A DNA stretch of 64,000 nucleotides from Massariosphaeria phaeospora (taxonomy: Eukaryota > Ascomycota > Dothideomycetes > Pleosporales). Location of the stretch: the NCBI GenBank assembly GCA_011032825.1, contig JAADJZ010000017.1, positions 620,001 to 684,000 of the forward strand, read 5' to 3'. Under the pieces are notes generated by a model. The model ran no database searches. It was given only the letters and a program-made list of their open reading frames with translations, and was not told where the DNA came from. Both the position numbers and the translations under genes were made by a program. Positions 25,137-36,677 of this stretch are shown here, piece after piece. How positions within the stretch are numbered: the first letter of the stretch is position 1; each line of letters starts with the position of its first letter.

Positions 25137-26363
25137 CTAATATTCCTGTTCGATATGAACATCATTTTGGCCTCCTCGTCTGATCAGCAAGTACTGTCCT
25201 CCCTTAAAGTTCTTGGTCGGAATCAACGTCGCTTCGAACTCCTCCTCATCATCCTCTACTGGTTGGCTTTTTGAATGTCCTTCACCGCCTGCTGCTGTCT
25301 CCATGCTGCGATAAGTGTGAGTGCTTCTTCTGTATGCTCCGAGTCGCCCCGAATGGCGCCTGCGATGTCGATCGACTCGTATGAGGTCCATGTAATTCCC
25401 CTGTCTACCGTCGCATGATCCGCAGTTATTCCGTGTATCTGCGTGGGCAAACTCAGTACTAACTCAAACTGAGGTACTCTTTCAATATATGCGAGCCAGT
25501 TCTTGACGTGGCAAGAGTATCCATCAAGCCCAACTGAAAGCAAGATCGGCTTCACTCCAAGAGTAGTAGCTGCTTCTAGGTCCTTAGTAACGTTATTTGT
25601 GAACCTGCATGCTATCTTGGCAGAGTTGAGTTCGTGTTTGGTATCGTACGCTGCTGGGGTGTGATAGGCCCCATGAGGGAGATACCTCGTCTGCGCCGTG
25701 TAAGCTTCATGAAGAACTGCGCTTCGTCCGGTGGGGCCAAAGACTGTTTCAAAGTGTTGCAAAAATTTGCTTCCAAATAAAGGTAATCCCTCTTTGAATT
25801 TAGCCTTCTTGCCTAATCCACCTTTCCATGACTCCGGTGGTTGCTTGGAACTCCTGGCTACTATTATAATCGTAGGGGCAGACATGCCGAGATTGTAGCG
25901 ATGCACAGTCGATCGATCTGGGTTGAACTGGCCCTCACACGCTCGAACGTGGGCGGCCATGTCATACAAACAAGCAAAATACGTTCCGCACCCGAGGTGA
26001 CACACATATGGGCTACGGTCGTCGTTGCTGTGAGCTCGGGCGTGATCGGCGATCTGTTTCCCAGTAAAGTTGACGGCAGTACACTGTGTATATGGTTGCC
26101 ATTTACACTTCACGGCGATGGTCTCGTCCCTCTTGAGTTCCTTATGGCGGCAGCTGTCTACCGTTTGGTCGTAGGTTTGATATCGCTTCGTGCACGAAGC
26201 AGCCACTGCCAATCTGCATGGGATCTTCCACGATCCATCCTCAAGGGGGTGGACGTCTATATCAGACGCTGCCCGGGTACCATGACTGCTGGTGACATGA
26301 GCGAGCAGAGCAGACTTTTTGTCGAATCGTTTGTCATAGCTTTAGGCAATGCTCTTGACAGTA
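25137..26363 (-). pseudogene. Degenerate zinc-finger repeat protein, unit 2
   Basis: A long frame (26341 down to 25256) has no usable ATG. It is homologous to the unit at 27080-27420: shared landmarks are LEDGSWKIPCR, SCTKRYQTYDQTVDSCRHK and IADHARAH. Within it, YVCHLGCGTYFACLYDMAAH looks like a C2H2-type finger. Upstream, the first Cys pair (C-x3-C) falls in a different frame from the following YDKRFDKKSALLAHV and is separated by an in-frame TAA at 26344-26342, so a frameshift is likely. At the 3' end the acidic tail DDEEEFEATLIPTKN is in a different frame from the body. These breaks argue for a decayed gene, although an unseen splice form could rescue part of it. I do not know the family. 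Confidence 0.5.
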
Positions 26364-26446
26364 TAAAAGATTCTAGCAATAGCTAGACTTCCAAAGGTGT
26401 AGGTGTGTAGTTTGAGGGTTATTAGCGGACACGAATTAATTCGGGG

Positions 26447-26940
26447 GTGGCTTCCTCTGCGCGAGGGTCTCGGAGAATGCCTTTGACGCAGCTTGTGCCT
26501 CGCTATCCAGTATCTTGGTCTGACGAGCGATTGCCAGTGCTGTATTTTGTGTGAGCGCGTTGGAGAGTAGACGTATCGTCAGTTAGAGTATAGCCTACCT
26601 GGTTTCGAGGACCAGTTTCCTTGGCGAGAGGGTTTCGGCACAGACCATGTCTGGGACGCAAGAGCAGTCACTTGTGCATAGGAGCAACCTGCAGAATTCG
26701 CGTGAGCGTGTTGGGAAGGTAGCGGTGTTGTCGAGGTGGAGTATGGTTCACTTGGTGTCGCACAGCGGCTTCCTCTGCGAGAGGGTGTCGGGGAAACTGC
26801 GTCCTGGAGGCGGCAGCAATGTCCTATGCGCAGAAGCAACCTCCAGAACGCAGCGTGTGCTCAATCATCTAGTGATTGGGTCTGAGGCGCAAGTGCCAGT
26901 CTCGTAGAATTGGTGTGAGCGCGTTGGGAGCAGACCTCGG
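26447..26940. repeat. Degenerate repeat array, first block
   Basis: Loosely conserved units recur here and again at 28130-28385. Shared words are GCTTCCTCTGCG(A/C)GAGGGT, GCAGCGTGTGCTCAA(T/C)CA, GTCTGAGGCG and TGTGAGCG(C)GTTGG. Starts near 26447, 26610, 26755 and 28220 can be lined up by eye. The spacing between words varies, so the units are old or rearranged. They flank the broken zinc-finger gene. Confidence 0.5.
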
Positions 26941-27006
26941 GAGGTTGTCGTTGTCTGAGGTCATAGCGCCTAATCTCGATTCGGCCTAGGCTGTCGACCC
27001 TCACTC

Positions 27007-27079
27007 CATGAGATGGCCACGGCAAGCGGCCCCAAGTCAAGCTACGCCCCCAATGCTGCAACTCATTGTACCACGCCCG
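27007..27079 (-). repeat. Dispersed repeat, copy 2 (inside zinc-finger relic)
   Basis: This is the inverted partner of 4869-4946. It begins exactly where the zinc-finger relic loses similarity to its paralogue (after IADYNRAR), so it probably marks an insertion or rearrangement junction. Read on the minus strand it continues the relic's frame as AWYNELQHWGRSLTWG. On the plus strand copy 1 gives the closely similar AWCNELQHWERSLT followed by a stop. Confidence 0.8.
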
Positions 27080-27820
27080 CGCTCTGTTGTAGTCGGCGAT
27101 CTCTTTCCCTATGTAGCCAACTGCCGTACAGCCTATGTAAGCCTTCCATTTGCATGCGACAGCGACACTCGTATCTAGTTTCAGCCCCTTATGCTGGCAA
27201 CTGTCAACAATATCATCATAAGTTTGATAACGCTTGTGACAGGATGCTTCCACAGACCACCTGCATGGCAGCTTGTACGATCCGTCTTCTAGGGGGTCGT
27301 CTTCCACGTTAGATGCTGCCTTCCTATCATGCTTGTTCGTAACGTGGACAAGCAAGTCAGACTTCGCGTCAAATCGGCTCTCGCAAGGGAACGGACAACT
27401 CCACTAGGCTCGATGCGCGAATGGTGTAATAGGTCCTGAGGATGCTGGCACTGCTGGCATGTCCGTTGGGTTAAGAGCCTGGAGATAAACGTTAAGACGG
27501 AATTTCACTCGTGGCTGCGGTTTGTTGCTCTCTAGACGATTCTCCGTGTCTGCTGCCGCATCCATCGCTTCACCCAAATCTTCAAAGTCCTCAACCAAGT
27601 CTTTATCCAGGTCCTCACCCAGCCCTCCATCAGCATCGTCCAAGTCCTCGCCTAGTTCTTCATCAGTATCGTCCAAGCAGATGGGAGCTTCTTTTTTTCC
27701 TAGGTCATGCTTTGGAGTCTTCCTCTTCGACACTGCAGGCTTGCTCTTCTTGATGGCTGTTGCGGCTGATTGCTTCCTTGTGGTGAGCTGCCGTTGCTCT
27801 GCCGCGCTCCTCCTCTTACG
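27080..27820 (-). pseudogene. Degenerate zinc-finger repeat protein, unit 1 with N-terminal region
   Basis: Reading down from 27820, one frame encodes a basic, nuclear-localisation-like start (KKSKPAVSKRKTPK). An acidic repeat follows (DDTDEELGEDLDDADGG), then a TAG at 27406-27404. The same frame then runs straight into a C2H2-type finger (CPFPCESRF..LLVHVTNKH) and the conserved unit LEDGSYKLPCR..SCHKRYQTYDDIVDSCQHK. The frame is cut at 27079 by the dispersed repeat. No ATG begins the basic region; a TAG lies at 27823-27821. One nonsense codon plus the truncation indicate a relic. It may be the 5' half of the same ancestral gene whose remainder is at 25137-26363, or a tandem copy. The family is unknown to me. 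Confidence 0.5.
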
Positions 27821-29471
27821 CTACAATTGTGTTTTCGTATGAGCTACCACATTAGCTGTAGGATCACGATAGGGAGTGGTGGTCGAGGGGATGCGAGCTG
27901 TCGTGAGCGTTCAGCGAAGGACACGTTGTGGGATGGAAGCAGTCGCTGTTGCTGCAGCTAACAAATTCCGTGCTTGCGCCGTCGAGGCTTCCGCGCTCGC
28001 GCCGTGGGAAGGCGTCATGGGAAGGCGCCGTGCATCTTGAGCCGCCACTGATTGCGTCGCAGCCTCCTTTCTTCTTGGACAGGTTCCTGGACAGCCGCAT
28101 CCTGAGCGCAAGATAAGGACGCTGCTCTTGCCATTTAGTAACATGCAGGCCAGACCTGCAGAGTTTGTGTGAGCGTAATGTAGAGCAGAGGTAGAGTAAG
28201 TTCACCTACTAGCACATAGCTGCTTCATCTGCGAGTGGGTTTCGAAGAAGCCGTGTCATAGAGGCAGGAGCAGTCTCCATGCCGCAGCGTGTGCTCAACC
28301 AGCTGGTAAATACGTCTGAGGCGAGTTCGTTAGCCTAGAGAGTTTCTTTGAGCGTGTTGAGGAGCAGGTGTTAGCAGAGGTTGTGTACGGTCAGTGTGGA
28401 TTAGGATCCGCAGTGATGTCACGGCTCTCTAGTCTTAATCCGGCCTATGTAATCAGCGCAGTATTTCACGTCTCTACCTCCAACATCACCGGCGCAACCA
28501 GCGCAACCAGCGCAGTCATCTACCCTGACTATGCTTGACACAATCTAGCCTAGCCCGCGACAATTTCGTTGCAGATACAATGGTGCGATCTACTCAGACA
28601 CGTTTTCGGCGCAATTTTGCAAAAGAGACTGCCGTACAAATCGTGCACCAACAAAGTTTCTCGACCATCCGGGGGAGATCCGGCACACCGTTTACTTGTA
28701 CGTAGGTAGAAGTGGGTATCTTAAACGACTGGGCACTAGAATAAATGTTAAGTATTCATCCACATACACTAATTAGTGTAAAGGTTTGAGATCATACAAA
28801 AGATAAGAACTAAGTTGATTATTATGAAGCTAAGAGGTGATCACTATATAGATGGCAGAGATGTACTAGGCTAGATGTAGACTAGATGAAAACCATCCCC
28901 AGATGCCGTAACAATTAGTAAGAGCGGAGACGGACTGTGAATTAATGTATAGAGAATCGCAGCTGTTGAAGTATGCAAGCTCGATGATATAAAATTCAAA
29001 GAAAAGCCAAGAGAGAGAAGCTGCAAAGTATAACTAAGAAGAAATAAACACTAGTTGCGAACAGACACATGTTCCGCCAAATCTGTAACCCATATCTCCT
29101 CAATCTACAGTGACAGCGGCAAGGCAAACAAAGTACATGAATGCAGTAAGGTTTAGGTGGAATGTGACATAAAAGAGTTTATTGATAAGACAAAGTATTC
29201 CAACAAAAATATAAGGCGAAGCTACGCGGCATAGGTTGTGATGCCTAGATCCATGCCCACGCACCCTGATGGCATATGCAGTAGATGATGTGTACCCACC
29301 CCCACTATTCAATTACCCCGCCTGTTCTGTTCTGTTCCCGCCCTGCCCCGCTCGCACGCACGCACAGTGCAAAAATCCCCCCTCACCGCCCCTCACCGCC
29401 CCACCGCCCAAAATCTCCACACCACCACACAATATATACTTTGAACACCGGAAACACTAGATATCGTTAGC
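27821..29471. other. Gene-poor, partly AT-rich region before the tRNA
   Basis: Another block of the degenerate repeat lies at about 28130-28385. From roughly 28690 to 29260 the sequence is clearly AT-rich, unlike its neighbours, with no open frame. From 29300 to 29440 it turns C-rich (CACCGCCCC-type) just upstream of the tRNA gene. Confidence 0.45.
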
Positions 29472-29566
29472 GCAAGCGTGGCCGAGCGGTCTAAGGCGGT
29501 AGATTTAAGTCATTGGCTAAAACTCTACTACAGAAATGTGCGTGGGTTCGAACCCCACCGCTTGCA
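29472..29566 (+). tRNA. tRNA-Leu (anticodon UAA) with intron
   Basis: The acceptor stem GCAAGCG pairs with CGCTTGC. The D region has TGGCCGAGCGGTCTAAGGCG, as in class II tRNAs. The anticodon stem GTAGA (29499-29503) pairs with TCTAC (29524-29528). The anticodon TAA lies at 29506-29508, followed by G. A 13-nt intron (about 29510-29522) sits at the usual 37/38 site. A long variable arm and the T arm GTGGG-TTCGAAC-CCCAC follow. The discriminator is A at 29566 and CCA is not encoded. The long variable arm supports leucine. Confidence 0.95.
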
Positions 29567-30137
29567 GGTTTGCTCATTTGCAATTTTCTTTTTGCATGCA
29601 TAGGTGTGACGAGGGTGTGGATGTGAATGGGCTGCGGTAATGGTGCGGGGTATTTTATGCGCGGATGGGGGGTTGTGGTGGATAGGCGAGGCGAAGCGGA
29701 GCGAGGGGTGGAGGAACATCAATTATTTTTTGGTAGGGCAGGATGACGATTTGAGGCGGAGCGAGGGCTAGAGGAACATGAATTATTTTTTGGGCAGGAT
29801 AATGATTCTGTAGAATGGGCACAGTAAGATAACAGCTTCGTAGCGGTTATCGGACCAACTAACACACTGGTAGACACATACATGATACAGTAGCAAGCGC
29901 ATCAGTCTACTCGATCGGTACCACAGCAGACATCAACGTGTCCAAGTGCTAACCACATCACAGCCCTTCACCTGGCACATACAGGATCTTCGCAGAAAGA
30001 ACACAGTCAGTCTATTTCGCACTAATCTAAACACCACAAAAACCGCTAATAACCAACCAACCAACACACCCCTACCCAGCAAGCACCCCTTTCACCCACT
30101 TACTGCATCTACATACAGTATCCACTACACCGCCCCC
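29567..30137. other. Intergenic between tRNA-Leu and DOP1
   Basis: No gene was seen. A short phrase ending GAGGAACATGAATTATTTTTTGG or GAGGAACATCAATTATTTTTTGG occurs twice, about 66 bp apart (near 29709 and 29770), as an imperfect direct repeat. The right part is probably the DOP1 3' UTR. Confidence 0.5.
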
Positions 30138-33100
30138 CTACTCCATCCCCCGCGCATCCCTCACCACACTCTCCCAAACGCCCTCCCAGTCCTTCCTCCC
30201 ACCCCCATACATGCCCTCGAACGCGACAATCCCCAGACTGCCCAAAAACGGCCTTATCACGCGGTCCACCAGCTCGCGCCTTGCCATATCCGTAACCTCA
30301 GCGCCCTCCTCCTTCTCCAGCGCCTCGATGAGCGGATCGAGAAACAGACTGCGCGTGGGGTCGCCACTGGCGGCGGTGGTCTGCGAGGTGGAGGGGTAGG
30401 GCACGGACGAGCGGGCGCGCGCCGTGGGCGTCTCGCTCGCAGACAGAATCTCCGCGATCTCGTCGGCGAGCGAGAGCGGCGAGGTGCTGGTCGCGGGCTT
30501 GTACACGGCGTCGATGGTGTCGGAGACGTAGAGCCACTGCAGCAGCTGGAAGTCGTCGGGGTCGAGGACGACGAGCGCGTCGAGCAGCTTGCAGGCTTGG
30601 ATGAGGCCCGTGTTGGTGTAGTGCTCTTTGTTCTCGGCGTCGGGGAGCAGCGACGACAGCGCGGATGTGAGCTCGGCGTTGATGGTGGGCCAGAGGGGCG
30701 CGAGGTGGATGGACGATGTTTTGAGGATGAGGGCGCGGAGCAGGATGATGACTTCGGCGCGGGTGATTGACGAAGGGGAAGACGCGGGCGTGGCGGACAG
30801 GAGTTCGACGACTTTCTCGGAGATCTGGGGCAGGTTCGAAGTGAACGCGTCTTCGGGGCTGGCGAGGATGAGGAGCGCGATGCGCTTTAGAGTGAGCTGG
30901 GTTTTGCGGTCAGCTTCTTGCCGGGCGGAGGCGGCGCCCACACCGAACATGATGCCCGCGGTGGTGGGTGCGGAGAGGCGCGAGAGGAGTTCGGGGAGGC
31001 GGTCTTTGTCGGAATGCGTCCATTGGGCGAGGATGGGAAGCCATGAAGTTCGAAGAAGCGAGAGAGGGGTGCTCAGGAAGCGTGGATCATTAAAGGCATC
31101 GGAGATCTCCTTCTTCCACAATTTGTTCGATTGCGCTACTTTGGCCAGTCCTTGCAGCAAGTCAAGAATCCCTTTAGAGACATTGTCTGGAAAGGCTTTT
31201 GCGCGGAAAGTTGGTCCGATGACCGAGGTAGAAATGTTCGTCACCACAGTCGCGACGCGGTCGTTCTCGACGAGAATGATGGGAAGATTCGGCACGACAG
31301 CGGTGAGAATGGACACGACGTCGGTCGCTCTTTTCTGGCCAATACCGCCGTTGGTAGATGAAGAGGCCTTTTCGGCAGCAGCGACCTGCGCAGGATCTTG
31401 TAGGAAGCCCATCGAGCGTGTTGTAAATACCGCGGTCAGGATGCGTGTGAAGATGTCCTTCAAGGGGTCAGCTGATTCTATATCACGATGCAGGAACACA
31501 TACCGCCAGCTCTTTCCGCAATCTCCGCTGCTCTCCAAAGTTGGTGTTATCGACCTTTTGCCCGATGACCGCAGTGAACTCGAGTAAGCTCGGCAGTATC
31601 TGTCTGTGAGGAAGAGGATTTGCGAGTACATCGCGCAAGAACAGGCTGCAGTCCGGCCATATCTCATCCATGGCATCGTCTTCCAACGACATAGTGTAGT
31701 CGACCAGGAAAGTAACTAGATCCGTGTCGGTTAGATCGGAAGTCAGCGTTGACATTCTGTGCGGGTCCAGAGCATTCGGGTTTGTCCGACTATATACGGC
31801 ATTGAATATGGCAGGAATCGTATGCTTCGGCTTCGAGCCATTCAGAACATTAAGGAGCCCCATGACGGCTGTCGCATGTAGATCATCCTTTGTTGAATGT
31901 GCCCAGAGAACCGCCAGTGTTTCGAGACATTCTAATGCTTCTGCGGCAAAAAGATGCTCTAATATGCGCCTGGCTCGGTTACGCATGCGAAGAGATGTAT
32001 ATCCGAACGAAGCAGCTGAGGTTGGGTCCTGCCGTCCATCTTTAGGGCCGTATCCGCCCCAAGACCAGATTGCGAAGCAGATCCGAACCGTGTCCTGGAA
32101 ACATAAAAGTACCGTAAGCCGGCTATTGGCTGTCGGCGTACGCGTATGGCTAGAGTCTGAGGCGAAGACTCCAGACACCATGTTACCAAAGAAACCCTGT
32201 GGCTGCTCGGGAGATTTGGTAATTGTGCTCTTGTTCTCCTGGATCGTCAAGCGGTAGTGCGCTTTCTCCAAGATTTGCTCCAACCCGTTGATCAACGAGA
32301 TCAGCGTTGGTTCTGGGGAGATTTCCGTGCCGTTCTTCGACGTGCTGAATATGGTTTTGAGCTGCTCAAAAGTTTCGGTAATCTGTTTGCATAGGCATTC
32401 AACAAGCGGGAGAAGGTTTTGGAAGATAGTGTCGTCGAACAGGGGAAGCACTTTTACCAGCAAATGAACCCAGTCATCCAGTACAAGACGACTTGAAGGC
32501 GACGTGAAGCCGTATTTGAGAATTTCGACTAATTGCGGAGGTGGCGGTATAGGCTGCAGTTCAGTCTCGAGAGAGTCTCTGTTGATAGCAACTGACAATC
32601 TTGATCGATGCGTAAGTTGATTTGGCGCCTTTTGCTCCGCGTTCGCTTGCTCTGGTGGCCGGACTAGACGGAGTTCCAACGCGGAGAGAGTAGTGTCGAG
32701 AAGAAGGCTTTGTAAGGAGGGACTCGCAGTTCTTAACCTGGCCATAAGTGGGACTTCTAACTCAAGATCTCTGATAGATAAGGCAAATGGACTCTGATAG
32801 ACTTGCGAGATGATTGTAATGGAGGTTTGATACAGCTCCTGGAGATGTCCTGTTCCGACAGACTCTGTGGTGCCAGTGTGTAGAGAAAGTGTTTTCAGGC
32901 ATGTTCTTACTAACCACTCTTGTAACGATATTCTGGCTGATGATTCATGATCCGGGGGAGCTGACTCTTTGACCAGAGTTTCCCATATATGGTCAGAGGG
33001 CCGTTTCAGAATGTTCAGGATATGGTTCAAATAATATAGACACTCCTTCGTATCGTCCGCCCGCCTCCATCGTTGGGGCGCGGGCTTGCCGGGGACCAGG

Positions 33101-35953
33101 TTGTCAGTACTTGATAAGCAGTGAAGTGACTGTAAATGTATAGCGAGAACTTCGAATACCCAATTCAGAGTCGGTAGATCCCGCAACCAACTGCTCACGA
33201 ATGCGGACAACTCTGTCCCTTCATCTGCAAGTGAGTCGAGAAGTAGAAGAAGTGGTCTGGTCAAGATCGATTGAAATCCCGCCGCTGTTGACACTGGAGG
33301 GGCTACAACAACCCCACTATGGCGACGAGTCAAGCTGCCTCGCTTTTCAGACTGAAGACTCAACTCATACATGGTCTGAGTCCATAGAACCGCAAAACGT
33401 CGCCCACTATCAGCTAGACTCTCCTGAGAGGAACCGTGTGGCATAGACGTGTGGCGTACTATGATCGAAGAAATGGCCGCTTCTACCATGCGATCTGAGG
33501 GGGAAACCGTGTGTAATTGCAGGATGCAACGCACAGCCTCGACATGATACTTGGGCATTAATGGAGACAAGTACTGCCAGAGCCAGGCCACCAATGGATG
33601 AACAGTCTCCGGAAGCTGGGAATGTGGAAAATAAGGATCCGCATTACGAGCGGTCTGTAGCGCGGAGAGAACATAGGTTATGGCATTTAGATGACCGAAC
33701 GGTAGCATCGGACTCGATTGGTGCGTCTGTGTGGAAAGAACCTGCTGAAACACAGAGAACGGGTCGAGATCATCTAAAGCGTCCAGCTGCTGGACCCGAA
33801 AAATAAGATTTGCGAGAATCCTTGAAGGCATATCGGAAGTAACTGTGGTTTTACTCGATTGTAAAGAATCTGCAAACATGCGGTAGGACTCCAACAAGAT
33901 AATTTGGCCCAGCTGAGCTGCCGTGAAGGGAGTGTCGACGACATCCAGACTCCCCTGCGACTCCTCATAAAATACCCTGATCTTCTCAATGATAAACTCC
34001 CGTGGAGTCTCAAGGGTAGAGGTCGGATCCTGGTCGTCAGACTGCTCGTCTCGTAAAGCCCGATCTGGTACGATCTGAACAAGGGAATCTGTAATTTCCA
34101 ATGCGAGGTCTACGAGTTCTTTCTCGGATGACAAACCGGAGTCCGTTTGAGTAAAGGCTGTGTTAAGTGCAGCAAGCGTCGAGAGAATCATCAAGGGCAT
34201 GTGATGCACAAGCATATCCTCTTCCTTCAGATTGAAGCGTGCGAGAACAAATTTGGCTAGTTTCATGCTCTGAAGAGCACCTCTCCGGTTGGTGTTTTTT
34301 ACGTTCAGCGCCGACGTCATCAGTTCGACCAACTTGCCCCATATTAGACCACTGTCTACGCCGTCAAAGAAGGCGCTAGCGCTCTTCATCACCTCGTCTA
34401 CCTGCTCTTTCGTAGCGATCTCGCTGTATGACTGGATACTCTGAAGTGCAGGCAAAAAGAGTTCGGGGACTATGAGTCCACCGACTTCCCAGCGATCCAT
34501 TAAAGACAAGCAGACTCGAAACGGTCGCGCTCGATCAAAGGGAGAAGTGCTAACTCGTTTTATCATTTTCATGATACTACGTGTCAACGCTTGAAGCCCA
34601 TGCTGTGAAAAGTACGCCGCGTGGTACGCAGAGGGGTCGGCTGTCGTGGGCGATGTCACCGGCTCATTGCCATCCGCTCCTGGCGCCGGCTCGGGTCCAA
34701 GAAACCAGGCCCAAAGTCTTCGATTGAGACTCATCTCTCTCCGTGAAACGACACCGGCGGCAGCAGTAACCAGCCGTTCAAGATCTTCCTTGCCAATGCG
34801 CTGCTGTAAGACTGGCGAGTCCAGAGGCAAGTGACTGACGAGCAGATCTAGGAAGCCTCGTTGAATGAGAAGCTGGGGATCTGAAAGGCCGGACTCGAAG
34901 CAACGGATTAGTAGACCAGGTTCTGGCGAAATAGCTGCTTCTGCTTCGACTGGTAGAGTTTCCGTGGAGGTCGATCCATCGGGCGTGATGGACCCCTGGC
35001 GATTCGAGATGCCAAATTTGGGCAGGCGGCGCACCAGGAACGCAAGAGCCCCTTGTCGGCGGGAGGCATTCGTGATAGTCGCAAGGAAAAAACATTGCCA
35101 AAAATGTGACGACCCAGTCTCAGTCCTAGAATCACCGATCTCGTCGGACTGGGTCTTGACAGCATCGCGGAGCTTGTCAAGCGCTGCAAACATGCGCTCA
35201 AAATCCTCGCTTGTCTCGTCTTCGAGGCCGGGTAGCAGACAGAGAATCACTGCCTTCAAGGCTGGTCGGAGTGCTGATCCGTCTAATTTCAGGATATAGC
35301 TTTCGAAGATGGACAGAAACAACGGCCGAACCGACAGCGACGCAAAGGACAGTACCGAGGAGAAGCCCGGAAAGTAGAGGTTCAGATCACGAGCGAGGGC
35401 TTCATTCTGTGAAGGGGTCAGCCGCTAACCCGTCGGTATGTGGTGCACAGTCATACTCCAATGGTTGAAAAGATGTAGCCATACACCTCCAGCGCCTTTT
35501 GGTGCACACCCGAGGGCAGAACTGGATTCAGACATTGCGACAATCGAAGTGCGACGGCATCGCTGTGTGGAACAACTGGAATCTCGGAGGGGTGCGACTG
35601 GAGGGCCTGGGCACATGGCATGAGCATCGTATTTGTTCGCGTATGTACAGGATATATTGACCTTCAACAGCCGGCCCAGAAACGATATATAATCCGCCCA
35701 TTCCTGCTGTGCCGTGTCCCAGAGGGCGAGCGCGCGTTCGACACCGGCCGCATATCGGCGGAAGCTCTTGTCCTTTGTGAAGAGAGCTGTGGAAGACTCG
35801 GTCAGCGGCAATGTCCAATGGCCCGTATGTGCAGGTATACATGTACATACACTCCTCGGTGGTGGTGCGCGCTGCTCGCGGCGAGGGCGACGAGCGGCCG
35901 ACGGAGCCTATTGGCGGGAATATCTGCAGATTCGCAGCGGGATCAAGGGACAT
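30138..35953 (-). CDS. DOP1: Dopey family protein Dop1/DopA
   Basis: Dopey proteins are large peripheral membrane proteins that work with Mon2 in Golgi-endosome traffic and, in moulds (DopA), in polarity and development. Five exons (35953-35851, 35786-35662, 35606-35457, 35406-31504, 31457-30138) join without a frame conflict to 1,866 residues, close to what I recall for fungal DopA. The N-terminal Dopey domain is clear: ALFTKDKSFRRYAAGVERAL, EWADYISFLGRLLK, GVHQKALEVYGYIFSTIG, FSSVLSFASLSVRPLFLSIF. The middle is helical-repeat-like and much less conserved. The C-terminal exon includes LDALVVLDPDDFQLLQWLYV. The first intron has a perfect GTATGT donor. It is divergent from the PPxY membrane protein gene, 323 bp apart. 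There is no sign of decay. Confidence 0.93.
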
Positions 35954-36276
35954 GCTGAGCCTGGCCGAGGGAGACGAGTCGGGGGTGCAGAGTCCAGTCG
36001 CGGGACATGCTTGAGGGCGTTGCAGGCAAGAAAGCGGTCTTCACGTTCCTTCTGCCGGCGAGGCCATGTTGGACAATGGAGACGTTGCGCCAAGGTCCAA
36101 CCACCACGCAACGCGCGACGAGGCTCTCGGCTGAACTCCGGCCGGGCTCCGTCGTCACATGCCCGCGTGATGCCTACACTACCGGGAACGGCACACGACC
36201 GCATCTGCACCATCGGCCACCCGCATCCTTGATCACTCGCTTTTGTTTTTCATCGTTGGCGCGCGGCATAGCGACA
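35954..36276. promoter_or_regulatory. Bidirectional intergenic region between DOP1 and the PPxY gene
   Basis: Only 323 bp separate the two start codons, which point away from each other, so both promoters must lie here or overlap the 5' ends. No TATA-like or other specific motif stands out. Confidence 0.55.
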
Positions 36277-36677
36277 ATGGCCTCAGCATGGCCGGTACGT
36301 CGCTTCCCGGTGCTTCTGCGCTGCTCCACTGACGTTTGCAGCAGCCCCCGCACGCTCAACCCCCCCCACCACCATCACACCGGCAGCAACCCCCGGTTTA
36401 CCACATGCTGCCTCCAGACGACCCCCCGCCCTCGTACGACGACGCAACCCGGTCGTCCACGGTGCCGCTTCTGGTGGGCCCACCCCCAAACTACGGCACC
36501 TACGAGCCCTATTCCGAGCCAGACGCGTCTTCAGTCGCGAGCAGCGAGATCGAGCAAATCGATCGCTCCCTCCCGGAGTGGGTTGGACAGGCCATGGTTG
36601 TCCTATGCTTCGTTGGCGTCATATACATATTCTGGAGATTCATCAACGACCCGGACGGTTTTGATGGGCCATACTGA
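36277..36677 (+). CDS. Small single-pass membrane protein with three PPxY motifs
   Basis: Exons 36277-36294 and 36342-36677 (intron GTACGT..CACTGACG..TTTGCAG) encode 117 residues. The N-terminal ~65 residues are proline-rich and hold three PY motifs: PPVY (23-26), PPSY (35-38) and PPNY (54-57). An acidic Ser-rich linker follows, then one hydrophobic helix at about 90-107 (AMVVLCFVGVIYIFWRF) and a short polar tail. There is no signal peptide, so the Pro-rich part should face the cytosol. PPxY motifs bind WW domains of NEDD4/Rsp5-type E3 ligases, and this layout resembles adaptor proteins that recruit Rsp5 to membranes; that role is inference. I do not recognise a named family. Confidence 0.75.

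Noticed and set aside
29946..30770. 274-codon plus-strand frame
   Set aside because: It is antisense to the conserved last exon of DOP1 and has a shadow-like Arg/Gly composition.
30628..31587. 319-codon plus-strand frame
   Set aside because: It is antisense to DOP1 coding exons; the minus strand carries the recognisable family sequence.
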